DNA from: Serendipita indica DSM 11827
Taxonomy: Eukaryota > Basidiomycota > Agaricomycetes > Sebacinales > Serendipitaceae
Length of the DNA: 64,000 nt
Assembly (NCBI GenBank): GCA_910890315.1
Contig: CAJVGD010000001.1
Location: 372,001-436,000 of the forward strand
Direction of reading: 5' to 3'
In this document: positions 25,557 to 36,917 of the stretch, piece after piece
How positions within the stretch are numbered: the stretch's first letter is position 1
Layout: each line of letters starts with the position of its first letter
Notes under the pieces: model-generated
What the model saw: the letters and a program-made list of their open reading frames with translations, nothing else
Told to the model about the DNA's origin: nothing
The model's database searches: none
Made by a program: the position numbers and the translations under genes

Positions 25557-25866
25557 AGTGTTAAACTCCAGCTAGTTGCAGTAGGGACCAGCTGTACGGG
25601 TCTATTTGTACCTGCAATCACTAACTAACCAGCTGCCAGCCTCGGGAGCGACTTCTGAGCCCCTCAACCGTCAATGGACTAAATCGGTCTTCATATGCAA
25701 TAAATGACACGAGGACGATGAAAGAATTATAGAGAGAGGTCTAGGCTGGGGAAAGAAAAAAATGTAAACAAGTGTGCCACCCAATATCCGCATGAGAGGT
25801 CGTAAGAGAATGTGAGCAAATATGACTACCGGCTACCCGAGCTGCAAACCAACTATAAGGATCCGC
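25557..25866. other. Intergenic gap, no gene seen
   Basis: This stretch of 310 bases lies between the CorA-like start and the casein kinase stop. It should contain the transporter promoter and the kinase 3' end. A run of A residues sits near 25756. Confidence 0.4.
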
Positions 25867-27877
25867 TCAGCTGCACCCACAAGTGAGCACGCTCATGAGA
25901 CCTCCCTTCTTCTGCTGCTGTGGACCCTTTTGCATCAACTGTTCTTCCTGGACGCGGTTCTCGGGTATTCCAGCAGCATGAATGTTCGCAACCTTGGCAC
26001 TTGCGACCATCGGCGACTGTCGGCCATACCCGTACGAACCGTCAACAGTCGTGCTCCCTACAAAGTCTGACGGTGTCCGCATTGCCTGGTTAGAATACGG
26101 ATGTGTGCCGACTGTACCGCCCGCGGCCATTTGCGCCGACGACTGTCGCTGGAACGGTGGTTTAGGTGATGGAGCAGGGACCGCCACATGTGCTCCTGCG
26201 GAAGAAGGCGTGACGGGCGTTTGAACCCCGTTTGGTGTGCGGCGTTGCTTGGAGTTTTGCCGAACGAGTGCAGGAGATTGCGGTGGGTTTCCAGGCTGTT
26301 GCGAGTTTCTGGGTTGTGTTCTTCTTTGTGTTGGATGTGGAGTCTACAGTTTGATCAGTTGCATGCAGGTCCCCACGTTGAAACACGCACGGGATTATTC
26401 TCCCATCCCTTGCCGCCATTGAGCAGCATCCAGTCATACACACCATCATCCGTTTCACCCTGAACTTCCAGCACCTTGGTGAACAATGCACGCAAAAAGT
26501 TGTAGTCCGGGGTCTCTTCAAAGCCGAGCTTGCGGACATAGTTGAGATAAATAGAAAACTCTTCCGGGAAGCCCTCGCAGAGTTCTTTGATAGGGGTAGT
26601 TTGCTTCTTCTCGCCAATCTTCTCATACTTTTGTTTGTTGGTGGCTGCCTTGAGACCTTGCCAAGGTAGGCTCCCTCGGAGGAAATACATAAAAACGTGA
26701 CCGAGCGCTTCCAAGTCATCTCGTCTTGACTGCTCGCGTCCCAGGTGGGTATTGATAGACATATAACGCGCTGTGCCTGTAGCCAGAAATGATGGGTCGG
26801 ACGTGACGCCGTCGGAGAAGAGACGTACCGCTCAAACTCTTGCGCTCTCGGTATGGAATATGTTGCTTAGTCTTTGGATCTCGATATTGCTTGGCCATTC
26901 CGAAATCAACCATATGGACCTGAGTCGTGGGTTAGCGCGGAACCACTCGTTGAATGGGAGAGCGAGAATGTCGCACCAAGTTGGCATTCTTCGTCCCCGG
27001 CCTTCCGATCAAGAAATTGTCCGGTTTAATGTCTCTGTAGATCAGATTCTTTTCGTGCACCGACTGTATCCGGGAAAGCTGTGGAAAAATGGGGTTGGGA
27101 GCGGTTCCGACGTGCGAATGAGAGGCCACGAACCATCTGGCGTGCGACCATGCATGTAGTCTTGATGCTAAACTTGCGGCCGCACATGTCAAAGAGGTCC
27201 TCCATGCTCGGGCCTAGGAGCTCAATCACGAGCACATTGTGGAGGCCTGTTCACAGGCTGATCAGAATGAATTGAGAAACGTGCGAATGGTGGTCACCTT
27301 CGGAGCCAAAATGATAGATCTGGGGGATGCCAACTGTGCGTGTTAACGGTCAGGCGAGCTGTTCTTGAGTTTCAGGATAGGGAAAGGGACGCACCACAGC
27401 CGTTGAGGATGCGGTACGAACGGCACTCATCCCGCAATTGTGGTGCTTCGGACTATAGACGACGCGGGTGGGTGTCACGGAAGCCGACACGGGGAGGCAG
27501 AGTAAAGTCAGGTCATGCGGACTGCGCCTTGCCAGCGAAAGACTGACTTTTCGTGGCTCCTAGAGGGATGGGATAGACAGTCAATGATTTATCACAAGTT
27601 CTGTCGCGCAAAAGGACGCACAAATTTGATAGCAACGTCCGACGAGTTGAGAAGATTTGTCCCTAGGCTTGCAGTCAATACGACGAGCTCACAGAGCACC
27701 GTAAGAACATTCCTGCATAGATGACGCCAAAGCTGCCTGTTCAAAGGGGCGGATGGGTGAGCTCTGTGCTGCTGAAAGAGGCGCTCCTGGCTTTATCTCA
27801 CCTTCTCCAATCTTCCGATTGACTTTGTAGTAATTTCCGACTACATTTGGGCCGTTTGGTTGGCCTGTGCTTGCCAT
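25867..27877 (-). CDS. Casein kinase 1, Yck/CK1-gamma type
   Basis: This is a serine/threonine kinase. ATG at 27877 gives '[20 protein letters not shown]', then the start of the glycine loop 'KIGEG'. Further exons carry '[19 protein letters not shown]', the catalytic loop '[15 protein letters not shown]', '[12 protein letters not shown]' (DFG) and the CK1-specific '[17 protein letters not shown]'. It then reads '[20 protein letters not shown]' as in fungal CK1. The C-terminal tail is Pro/Gln/Ser-rich and ends 'MSVLTCGCS'. Terminal cysteines are what anchors the yeast Yck1/Yck2 kinases to the plasma membrane by palmitoylation, so I infer membrane anchoring here. The spacing (CxC) differs from the usual CC end. 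About seven introns. Confidence 0.93.
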
Positions 27878-28090
27878 GGTCCTTCCGCTCTGGGCTGCTT
27901 GCTAGACGAGGTGGGAGACAAGCTCGGCTCACGCGGACTCTGTCGAGGGCTCACAAACTGCCAGTCAAATCCACATCAAAACTTTATGTTCAGACTTTGT
28001 ATTTAAGACTGTCCTTTCAATGTGCAGCCCCGGTCATCCACGGAGACACCAAAGGTCCCATCTCCGACCAGGAATTATCCGAAACATCAT

Positions 28091-28599
28091 CTACTTTTTC
28101 TTCTTCGGCTTCTTCTTCTTGTTACCTCCGGCCCCTTGAGCTCCTCCTTGAGCTGCAACGCCACCACCCGTTGCTTGCGCTGTTGCATCCGACATAGGCA
28201 CATCCTGTCCGGAACTAGTCCCAGCAGCACCTCCAGACGCCGACGGTGCGGTCTGGGCCTGTCGGTTCTGCATTTTCGACATGATCGACAGATTAAACGC
28301 CTCGAATCGGTTTAGCATGATGGAAGATCGGGTCTTGTACTTGAGACACTATCAAGATGGTCACTAAGAACCCTGGGAGCTCGTCCAAGAGGCGTACCGT
28401 ATTATCGTCGGTCACTTTGAGAATCAATACGCCATCTGCAGCACGATACTTGATGCAATACCGTGTCTAAGTACACGATCCATCTTTTCAGACGCTCATC
28501 TCGTCTTGAAAAGAACGGCAAACGCACCCGTATTGGCTGTTCCTCATACAACTGCTCAGCTTTCGCCTGATATTCTGTCCACGACTTGATGAAGACCAT
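28091..28599 (-). CDS. SRP9: Signal recognition particle 9 kDa subunit (SRP9/Srp21)
   Basis: This is a subunit of the SRP Alu domain, which slows translation while secretory chains are targeted to the ER. ATG at 28599 gives 'MVFIKSWTEYQAKAEQLYEE', the conserved SRP9 opening. Later exons give 'CIKYRAADGVLILKVTDD' and 'CLKYKTRSSIMLNRFEAFN', the second strand pair and helix of the fold. The C terminus is extended: a Gly/Ala/Gln-rich linker and a lysine block 'NKKKKPKKKK'. Such basic tails occur in fungal Srp21 and would help RNA contact. The gene is short, with three or so exons. Confidence 0.92.
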
Positions 28600-28707
28600 C
28601 CTTAGAGCGAACGAATTGTATTGCGATGTCAAAAAAGCACCGCCGACCACCAAAGGACAGGGTGTGGCTGGGGTCAAGGATAAAGATACAACAAAACGGC
28701 GTAAGGC

Positions 28708-31700
28708 TCAATAGCGGATATTAAGAGGATTGTAGGCAAGATCATCATCAGACTCTTCGTCTTCATCTCGCGGTGGTGGTGGCTTCTTTTGGGTGATTGG
28801 ATTGCGGGTACCTTGAGGGCGGCCTATAGACCTATGAGAGAGAGATCGAATCGTTAGAATGCATACTCACTAGTATGCGACTTGGACGAAGATGGTTTGT
28901 GCGAAGATCCTTCCGCCAACCTCGCATAGTCATTGTCTAGACTCAGCAACTCCAAATTCTTCGCCTCCAACATGCCTGCGTACTTCCTTAGCTGCTCCGT
29001 AACTGATACGAGTTCCGCCTTGAGATCTTTGTTCTCCGCCCGGAGCGACTCGATATCCTTGTCTCGTCTTTGAATATGCTGAGATAACTCATCCTTGAGC
29101 TTTCCATGGCTCTCTCGGAGACCAAATAGCTGGACCTTCAGCCTTTGCACCTCGACCTTGGACTCTTTGCTACGATTCTTTTCCTCTTCATAGTCCCGCT
29201 CGTTTCTACGTAGAGTCTCAAGTTCTCGGGTAGCATTCATCTTGAATGCCTTGAGCCGTTGCACCTCCTCCTCGAGCATTTTGTTGCGAGCCGTCTGCAC
29301 CTGACACTCTTGCTCCAATTCGTGCAACTTCTCCAGCTGCCGTGCGTTACTCTCTGAAGAGATGCTCATACCAACAAGTTGCGCTTCAAGACCGTCCCTC
29401 TCTACCGCCAAACGTGCGACTTGTGCCTCTAGTCGACCGTTGGTCTCCTCATGCTGAGCGAGCTTTTGCAGATATCCTTCGGGGAGAGTTGGATGGAATT
29501 TAGCATCCATACTAGACTGTGTAGACAGTGGCACGTCTGGTCCGGGTGAAGACGATGCTGGAGGAAGATGGTCGACGGGGCTGCTTGGGCATGTGGCGTC
29601 GGTGGTGACCCCGGAGAAGGATTCTGTCGGTTGCTCGATTGCAGAAAGCCCATTGGAACTCTCGTCCAGTACGATGGGCTCATCCACATCGATTTCTTCA
29701 GCATCGACGTCAAAGTTGCTGGACGAAATAGAGATCCGCGCTCGACGGCGATCTGTATTCGGTGTCTGGCTCTCTTCAAGAGGAATGGTGGCCAGGATAG
29801 GGGTGGCTTCGTCTGCCGTGGTCTCCGCCGTTGAAATATTCGTAGTAATGCTCAGCTTCGACTTCTTTTTAGGTTTCTTTCCGCTTTTGAGGCTGAATGT
29901 ACCATCCGTGGTCTTTCGCTTTCTCTTGCGTTGGATGTTGCCTTCCGCATCTATGGGTATAGTTGCCTTGGCACCTTTGGTAAGACGATGAGAAGGCTCC
30001 ATACTTGAATGTCTAGTGTCCTGATTCCAAGTAGGTTCGTTGATTTCTTCTCCGAGAATCGGGTCGTCTTCGTACTTTTCACAGATCACCTGCTACGGGT
30101 TAGCACTTTTTCAAAACGCGACCGAATTTCTTACATCTGGCAATGGATGGTCATAAAATCCCAGGCGAAGTCCAGTGGCTTTGATAGGATGACACTTGAC
30201 TTCGGTTGATGCAAGTCGGGTCATTGTATCGGAGGGGTGTGATAGTGTCTTGCACTTTTGCTTCCACTCAAGCCACCGAGGTGCCCAGGTAGTGTGAATG
30301 TAATGCCAGTCGCGATCATGCTGCAACCGGAATGCGGCTTCTGCAGCATGAACACCAATTGCAAGGAGGTGCGGAAAACAAATCGTGTCGTGACCTTGAA
30401 ACCTGTCAGCCAGACCAGAGACACGCAAAGAAAAGCGACTGACATCTCTCGCAAGTCACGCTTTGAAGTCGGGAAACTTCATGCGGTTCGCACCCAGCCG
30501 GTCCGCCTTTGCAGCGCATCTATAACTGAGTGAGCGTTTGTGGATGTAATACTTCCATTCGTACTGTCATGCTGATCCTACTATCAGACTTGTCGGTGGA
30601 GAGAGGGAAGCGTCGAATGTGGAGGATAGAAATGGCTCCCAGCGTCAAGTGAATGTATTCGTCATCTTCATATATATCCCTATACTTCGAGATTAGTTGA
30701 CCAGCAAGTCACCCAGTGTCACATACTCCAAATTGATGGATCGAGCGATTGAAGCTGGCACTGTCCCTAGGCTAGCAATACACCACTCTGCGATTCTATT
30801 TCTCATGGAAATGAGTTGCTCAAAGTTGAAAACAGAGCAAACTCTCAGCTTGCCGCACGCGCAAGATCGCCCCTCGGCACAACAAGCCGGGCAAAGCGTG
30901 ACTTCGCAACAGTCTGACGGTAGTGTTGATGTAGCAGAAGCAGCGACGTTGCTGGAGCAGACAAACGCCGCGTGGAATATGTCGGCGCCACAAAAGTCGC
31001 AATAGCCAGCATCGTCAAGCTTAGGCTCATGGTCTCGTGTCCCTTGGGTAAACTCTTCGACGAGTAGCCTGTCGAAGAGTTTGATTGCCTGCTGGATGGT
31101 GCCTGGGGCATACTCGATCGTCTCTGGTGATTGCAGCTGCCCTGCATCGAGTGATCGTTGAACGGCTTGCAGATAGCCATACAGCATTCTGCGGTATGGC
31201 GGCATTTTATCACAACAAAGGCTGCCCATTTTGTAAGTATAAGCTTGAGCGGAAGACGGAATACCAACCGATGCTTGACGCGTGTGTAGTGCTGAAACGC
31301 ATGCGCAACTGTCGGAAGAGAATATGTTTGCCACGTTCTAAACTCCATTTCAGATTCGACTTCGGCCTGTGTTGTATGAGAGAAAGATTTACATGATAAC
31401 GCTTGACATACCTGATAGAGAACACCGGGAGGCAAGCAAAGAACGTCTCCGGCGTTTTGCGTGACAGTATAGATAGTTACACCAGAAGAAATCAAGTCTT
31501 GGAATTGGTGAGACCCCAGTGCGGTATTTTGATTATCCAGAGAGATGCCCTTTGCCTCGAGTTTTTCCAGAGCATGGGGAACATCACAGCGGGCGATTAT
31601 CGACCAACGTGTATTGCAAATTGATGATGCTGCGCTGTATCCTTGCACCTAAAAAGTATTCGATGCTCAGAGTATCGAATTGGAGAGTGACATCCCTTAC

Positions 31701-32930
31701 GTATGTCGCTGCCCCCGGCTCCGAAATACATAACGAGTTACGAGCGACGTTTGCCTTATCCGTCTTAGTTACCTTGTGAAGAACACTACATTAGCGCTCG
31801 CATCGGAGTTTCGAGTTCCTCACATTTTCTGAGATGTACCGCGCAAGACACATTGTCCCGAGAGTCGCAGAATGTATGCAGCCTATAGTAGCTGGAGGAT
31901 AATTGCGCGTGCCTAGCATGAATTCTCACGTTAGAGTCCGCTAATGACCAATTTTAGACGCACCTTCCCGGCGGAGATCTAGAGAGCAATTAAGAGGACA
32001 GAGAGGAAAGGCACCAATCAATAGAGGTATTCCGTTAGTTTCGAAATGGATGAGATTGGAGCCTACGAGTGGATCGTTGTAAATTACGCTTTTGATTGAG
32101 ACTATGCCTTGGCGTTCAATGGAGGGTGGATATATAGACAAGGATGACGATCCAGGAATGTAAGCATTTGCATTCAAATGTTCAAATGTGTTTTCGGTTG
32201 TAGGTCCATGCAGGGAAGGCGGTACCGAGGCGGCCCAAATTTCGTTTCGAGTTTCCTCAACCGCATAAGGGTATCCTAATATCTCGTAATCAATCATAAG
32301 CTGTTACTTGAGAGGCTTTGTACCTAAAGAAGGTTGCTGGTCACTGGTGACCGGTACTGGGGTGATTACTGGCCCAGCAAAAGACTCGACTTCATTCCGA
32401 ATCAAAGGCGATGGATGATGTCTGGATGGATGGGAAACGTCGACAGAACCAGAGGCCGCCAGGAAAGCTGGGTTTGTCGCCGTGACAGAACTACTCTCGC
32501 GCACTGGAGTAGGTTGAACTTGTAGCAAGGTACTTTGTCTGTCGTGATTCGAGGCTACCCTTTTTTGGCCACCCTTCTCTCGTTTTCGACCGGATACTGG
32601 AGCGACTGTCAATGTTCCAGGGGTTCCGGGAGAGAGAATAGATCCGGTACCCTCTGCTGGATTGTACGGTAGTTGAGTCGAAGGACCAGAGGAGAGGGAA
32701 AGTTGTGCCATCCTCTGTTGGTTATGAAGATCAGAGTCATGATGATCCAGTTGTGCGTTGGACGAGATATCGTTGAAGTTGTTCACAACATTAGGTGGGT
32801 ACCACGCCTGCGTCGCGTTGTTTGTAACGTGTAGCGTCTCTGGAGCAGTAGCCGTCGAGATTGCACTGTCCGGTATGATTCCGTATATTCCTCCAGTCGT
32901 AAAATATTGGCCATTATCACCACTATCCAT
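28708..32930 (-). CDS. JmjC-domain protein with Cys-rich zinc regions and C-terminal coiled coil
   Basis: ATG at 32930 ('MDSGDNGQYF') starts a long disordered, Ser/Thr/Pro-rich head. The JmjC part follows: 'SNLIHFETNGIPLLI', then the ARIH-type strand pair 'SSGVTIYTVTQNAGDVLCLP'. After it come 'YCDFCGADIFHAAFVC' and 'CEVTLCPACCAEGRSCACGK', a cysteine-rich zinc region. Consensus introns then link to 'EDDEYIHLTLGAISILHI', a second cysteine cluster ('RCKGGPAGCEP' ... 'VTCERCHDTICFPHL'), a basic Lys/Arg stretch and a coiled coil of about 170 residues. The last exon ends 'DDDLAYNPLNIRY' at 28708. JmjC proteins are Fe(II)/2-oxoglutarate dioxygenases, often histone demethylases; I could not confirm every iron ligand. 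The unit might be two genes, with the second starting at the ATG near 30520. The JmjC identity is firmer than the join. Confidence 0.6.
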
Positions 32931-33184
32931 GAACGCGGGTGTCGGTCGGGGCAAGGTAGAAGAGTAGCAAGCCCACCTTTCTCCTGACCGCCAAAGTGCG
33001 CCTGATGGCTAGTTGCCCTGGAAAATACACTTTCTAACATATTCAGAAGGTGCAAGAAGTTCCTTTCGGGCAAATGAACCTCGTGTCCACCTCCTGACAT
33101 GTAATGGTCGTATATCGTAATCTCAAGTCCAGCTTCAACTTGCTTTACTATATATAGGCCACAGTATGGGCGTCTGATTAAAAG

Positions 33185-33797
33185 ATGAAAGCTGGGCGTC
33201 TCCAAACCTTGACAGCCCTCCCTCAGAATAAGAGCCAAGATACGAGCACATCTACCATAGCATACCTTGGTGCGAAGGAGAATCTTCAGAAACCCCTCAC
33301 CTCTATCAAGCTGACGGGAGCCCCTGTGCGCGAAGACGAAGACACAGTTCTCCATTGGCACTATTATCTCGTCGCCAACAAACTGCAGCAACGACCTTTG
33401 ACCTCAGTCAGGGAATAGATGCTGGGGTGCTCATCGTCAAAGGAATCACCACCGACACTAACGAGTACAGCCGGGCAGACGTAGAGTTTGAATGCAATGG
33501 ATCCGTAACAGGACAAGAAATCCTTAATGAACTCGTGAAGCGCGGAAGGGACAGATATCATACGTACACCTACCTGACTTTGTGAATTGGGTTGACCTTC
33601 CAGAAGGCTATGGCGATGCTGGAGACGGGTGCCGTTTCTGGTGCTGGACAATTTTGCACGATATGGTTGAGATGGGTATTGTCCAAAAGAATGCTGTAGA
33701 AGTCTTTGACGCCTTCATTGCCAAAAGGCATATAGTGCGTCCCGCAGCATACTCTCTTCCGACCCTCAAAGGAGCCTTTTACTCAGGGTTTCAATAA
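33185..33797 (+). pseudogene. Broken DUF7770-like gene
   Basis: Three consecutive plus-strand frames together read like one fungal protein: 'DTVLHWHYYLVANKLQQ', then 'TFDLSQGIDAGVLIVKGI', then 'DFVNWVDLPEGYGDAG' and 'GCRFWCWTILHDMVEMGIV', ending at 33797. The order and the 'GCRxW' motif recall the DUF7770 family, which is large in Rhizoctonia and of unknown function. The frame changes twice (near 33395 and near 33575) at places with no usable intron of normal size, so I think the gene is decayed. A functional gene with unusual splicing is the alternative. The family call rests on memory of its motifs and is tentative. Confidence 0.45.
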
Positions 33798-33914
33798 CTT
33801 ATAATCGCATGCGCTGGTTACCGTCTGGATTTCAAGCCAGCTGCAACCGAGTCCCCGCAGCAAAGGCGGGTAACATCAATTGCCAACGTATTGGATAGCG
33901 AATATAATGTCCAT

Positions 33915-35112
33915 TCAATGTCCGTGATACAGAAAATTGCTACAGCCCCACGGCTAGGAGCCTCCAAGTAAACCACCCAAGAAAGGCTAAGGCGAGATGA
34001 GTAAAGGGAAACATTAAAGTGTAAACCTACCGCAAGTTGATCTCTCTGCAATGGACATTTGAACGATGTCTGTCCATCGAACGAGGGAGAAATGCTAAAG
34101 ACCAAGATCTTGATCCTCAAGGTGATGGAGTATTTCAATGAGATAGGCTGCTCCGGACTGCCTGTAAAGCCGCAGCGATTAGCAATATCCATCAGAACCT
34201 TGCCGTCGGGATCTTTGGACTGGGTGTAGACAATGCTGAACGGAAAGTTGAAGGATGTATCAGAGTTGGTTTCGAATGTAATGTAATCTCGACTGCCTCC
34301 TCCAACTTCGACGTTATTGACAGGATAGATGGCCTTTGCCTTGATCTGCTCAAAGGTAACAGAAAAGAAGTTTGGGTTCTTGACTCTGGATATTGATTCA
34401 GTGCATTTTCGTTTGAATATGGGCGGCTTTACTCGATTGGTAGTGCAAAATTTAGCTTCAGTTCGGTACTCGAGGCCTCGATCTGGCAAGCACATGAGCG
34501 AGGGAAAGCACAAGGTTGCTTTGACTTACAGCACTCCCGTTGGTCGGAGGGCTAATGTTACCGATTGTAACGTCCGGAGGCCTGAGCCACTGAACGAGGT
34601 GAGCACGGGTGATATGAAAGAAACGATGACTGACCATCGCAATTGAGAGTCCAACAGCGAGGATGACGACGAGTAAGGTCATGATAGAGCAACAGCAGAA
34701 TCGTCCAATTGTGCGTGCGTTGCCGCCCTAGAATAAAACGCCAGATGTCAGCACCACTTTGGCCGTTGTATATGCATATAATACCTTTCTCCAGAGGTTC
34801 CCGTGTACCTCGTGTCTGAAGATTCGGAGGTCCCCAGTATTTCTTTGCCATCCGGTCAGATGCCGCTTGTGACAAAACGAGGGCGACGTACTTTGGAGGT
34901 TCCCCAACAAGGAATGCTTCGGTTCTCCTTTTCTCCACGCTAGAGTATGTCGAATTGGCGGCGGACCTTCTGTTGCCTACGACCCCAGACCCGCTGGAGT
35001 CGTAACGGGCATGATTATCAGGCTGAGCGCCATAAGCATAATATGGATCTTGGAACCCTGCATTATTATAGTTGTAATTTGGTGCATATGGGTCCTGATA
35101 GTTCTGGGCCAT
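33915..35112 (-). CDS. Single-pass membrane protein with LEA2-like domain
   Basis: ATG at 35112 ('MAQNYQDPYAPNYNYNN') begins a Tyr/Asn-rich cytosolic head. One membrane helix follows ('CCSIMTLLVVILAVGLSIA'), then an outer beta domain: 'RPPDVTIGNISPP', 'FFSVTFEQIKAKAIYPVNN', 'FNFPFSIVYTQSKDPDGK' and 'ANRCGFTG', closing at 'SFKCPLQRDQL'. This TM-plus-LEA2 layout is conserved in basidiomycetes and resembles plant NDR1/LEA2 proteins in fold only; the role is not known. The 3' end is uncertain. If an intron after 'QRDQLA' is used, the stop is at 33915; if not, the frame runs on to 33818. It shares an 88-base divergent promoter with CEG1. Confidence 0.68.
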
Positions 35113-35200
35113 CGCGGCGGTTGGAAGCAAGACGGAAACGAGGCACTGCCAACCTTGTACCACTCCTTGGCTCATCCTTTATTTGCAGCTTCCAGCACTA
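35113..35200. promoter_or_regulatory. Divergent promoter LEA2-like / CEG1
   Basis: The two start codons are 88 bases apart on opposite strands. This segment and the flanking 5' ends must serve both genes. No TATA box is evident. Confidence 0.45.
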
Positions 35201-36873
35201 ATGTTGCCCGGAATTCCAGGTCAGGAAATAGGACCAAACCACGTCATTCAGCTGCAAGAACGTGTTCAGTATCTGTGCCACTTGGAAAGTCGCAGGTCAG
35301 CCATCGAGAATGTCGTGGGGGCTGTAAACTGAAAGAGAGTATTAGATTTCCAGGCAGTCAGCCTGTCAGTTTCGCTGGTTTCCATCTTGCAAGACTCGAA
35401 CAGGAAGAGTAAAGCGATTCACATTTTGGTACACCTTTCTGAAATGTCGGCAGCTTTTGGGTCTGCGAAAAGTCGGATGGTATCAGGGTACTCATGTATA
35501 TCTGCCTGGCCCAGGACGGAAGCCACGACGTCTTCCTTGTACGTTGCAACCACCTCGCAGGAACACTCTTACAACTGGCGGCAAGATTGACCGGAAAAAT
35601 GTGTACCGCCATCAAGGTCCCGGTTTCTTCTTTCCTCATCATGCAGACAAGACGAAACCCATGAGGGACTGCCTGTTAGATGGAGAGCTTGTTCTTGACA
35701 AGGTTCCCGGTAGAGGCGAAGTGCGAGTGTGCACAATGAGATATTCTGCTTCCTGATATGCCTTAGGTCCTACGCTATCTCGTATTTGATGCGCTTGTCA
35801 TTGATGAAGAAAACATCATGGATAAGCCTCTTACATCCCGGTACGGTGTGCGTCCCCTTTACCACAGTATCGAATGCTTCTGAGTCGTCGGTCTAGCGAC
35901 TACAGCAGTACTTTTTCCACCCATACAAGAAGATGCTGGCGGAATTTCCTCAAATGGCGAGCGAGGCTCCATTCCAGTGAGTCAATACCCGATTCTGCGT
36001 TCCTACTGACGGGCTATAGACTAGTGCTCAAGCCGATGCAGCTGGCGTACCATCTAGACATCGTCCTCGCCGAGATACCAAAGCTCCAGCATGGCACTGA
36101 TGGACTCATATATACTGCAGTCAACAGCAAGTACGTGCCTCGTACGGACCAAGGAATGTGCGTACAGTTCATGTTCGCTAAGCCGGCACACTTATTCTGC
36201 CCGTTAGCCTAAAGTGGAAGCCACCACATGAAAATAGTGTTGATTTCAAACTCGAACTGCGATTTCCACCCATCAAGGACACTAGTAAACCGGATTTTGA
36301 ACAAATGCCGCTCTTTTTGCTCAACGTCTGGGAAGGAGGCAGAAAGTACTCCTTCTACGATACTATGACCGTTGACGAGGATGAGTGGGAGACGTTCGTG
36401 GTCATTCGTCGTATGTGATAGTGCTAACATCCCCAAAGCATGAAAAAATCCAGAATCCAGTATGATGACCGGGTTGTAGAAGTCCGATGGGACTTTGAAC
36501 GAGAAGCGTGGAGATTTATGAGACTACGCGACGACAAGGCCGATGGAAACCACGTCGATGTTGTGGAAAAGGTTGTAGAGACCATACTAGATCCAGTGAG
36601 CCAGAAAGATGTATGCCTTCATGTGTTTTACTCCCATCCACTCATGAACAAACATAGCTTCTGGATCGCTGTCCGGCGATACGAGCAAAATGGAAAGCTC
36701 GTGCTGCAGCCCCTCAGCCATCAACAGCTCGGCCTGTCATCAAGCCACCACCATACAACCTACCACCACCAAAACTACCATTCCCCAACGCGCCTCACTG
36801 GCAAGGTTCATGCGTTGGATATGGTTTTGCAAGAATACGCGGGCCATCTGTCGTGAATGGGTGGGTTAGATAG
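35201..36873 (+). CDS. CEG1: mRNA guanylyltransferase (capping enzyme alpha subunit)
   Basis: It transfers GMP to the 5' end of nascent RNA polymerase II transcripts in the nucleus. ATG at 35201 reads 'MLPGIPGQEIGPNHVIQLQE'. After two introns comes the nucleotidyl-transfer motif I 'CEKSDGIRVLMYI' (KxDG, the lysine that carries GMP). Motif III appears in 'LRYLVFDALVIDEENIM', motif IV in 'HGTDGLIYTAVNSKYV', motif V in 'LKWKPP', and the OB-fold motif VI region in 'VVEVRWDFEREAWRFMRLRDD'. The end is Pro-rich ('RPVIKPPPYNLPPP') with 'GPSVVNGWVR' at 36873. All essential motifs are present in order. There is no attached RNA triphosphatase, as expected for fungi. It converges with the glutamine synthetase gene, 44 bases away. 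Confidence 0.93.
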
Positions 36874-36917
36874 CAGGCTACCTATCTATTCCAAGTCCAT
36901 CATAAGATTATGTTCCT

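Noticed and set aside
32783-33391. Minus-strand open frame of 202 residues
   Set aside because: It runs antisense over the broken DUF7770-like gene and the start of the JmjC gene and has no domain of its own.
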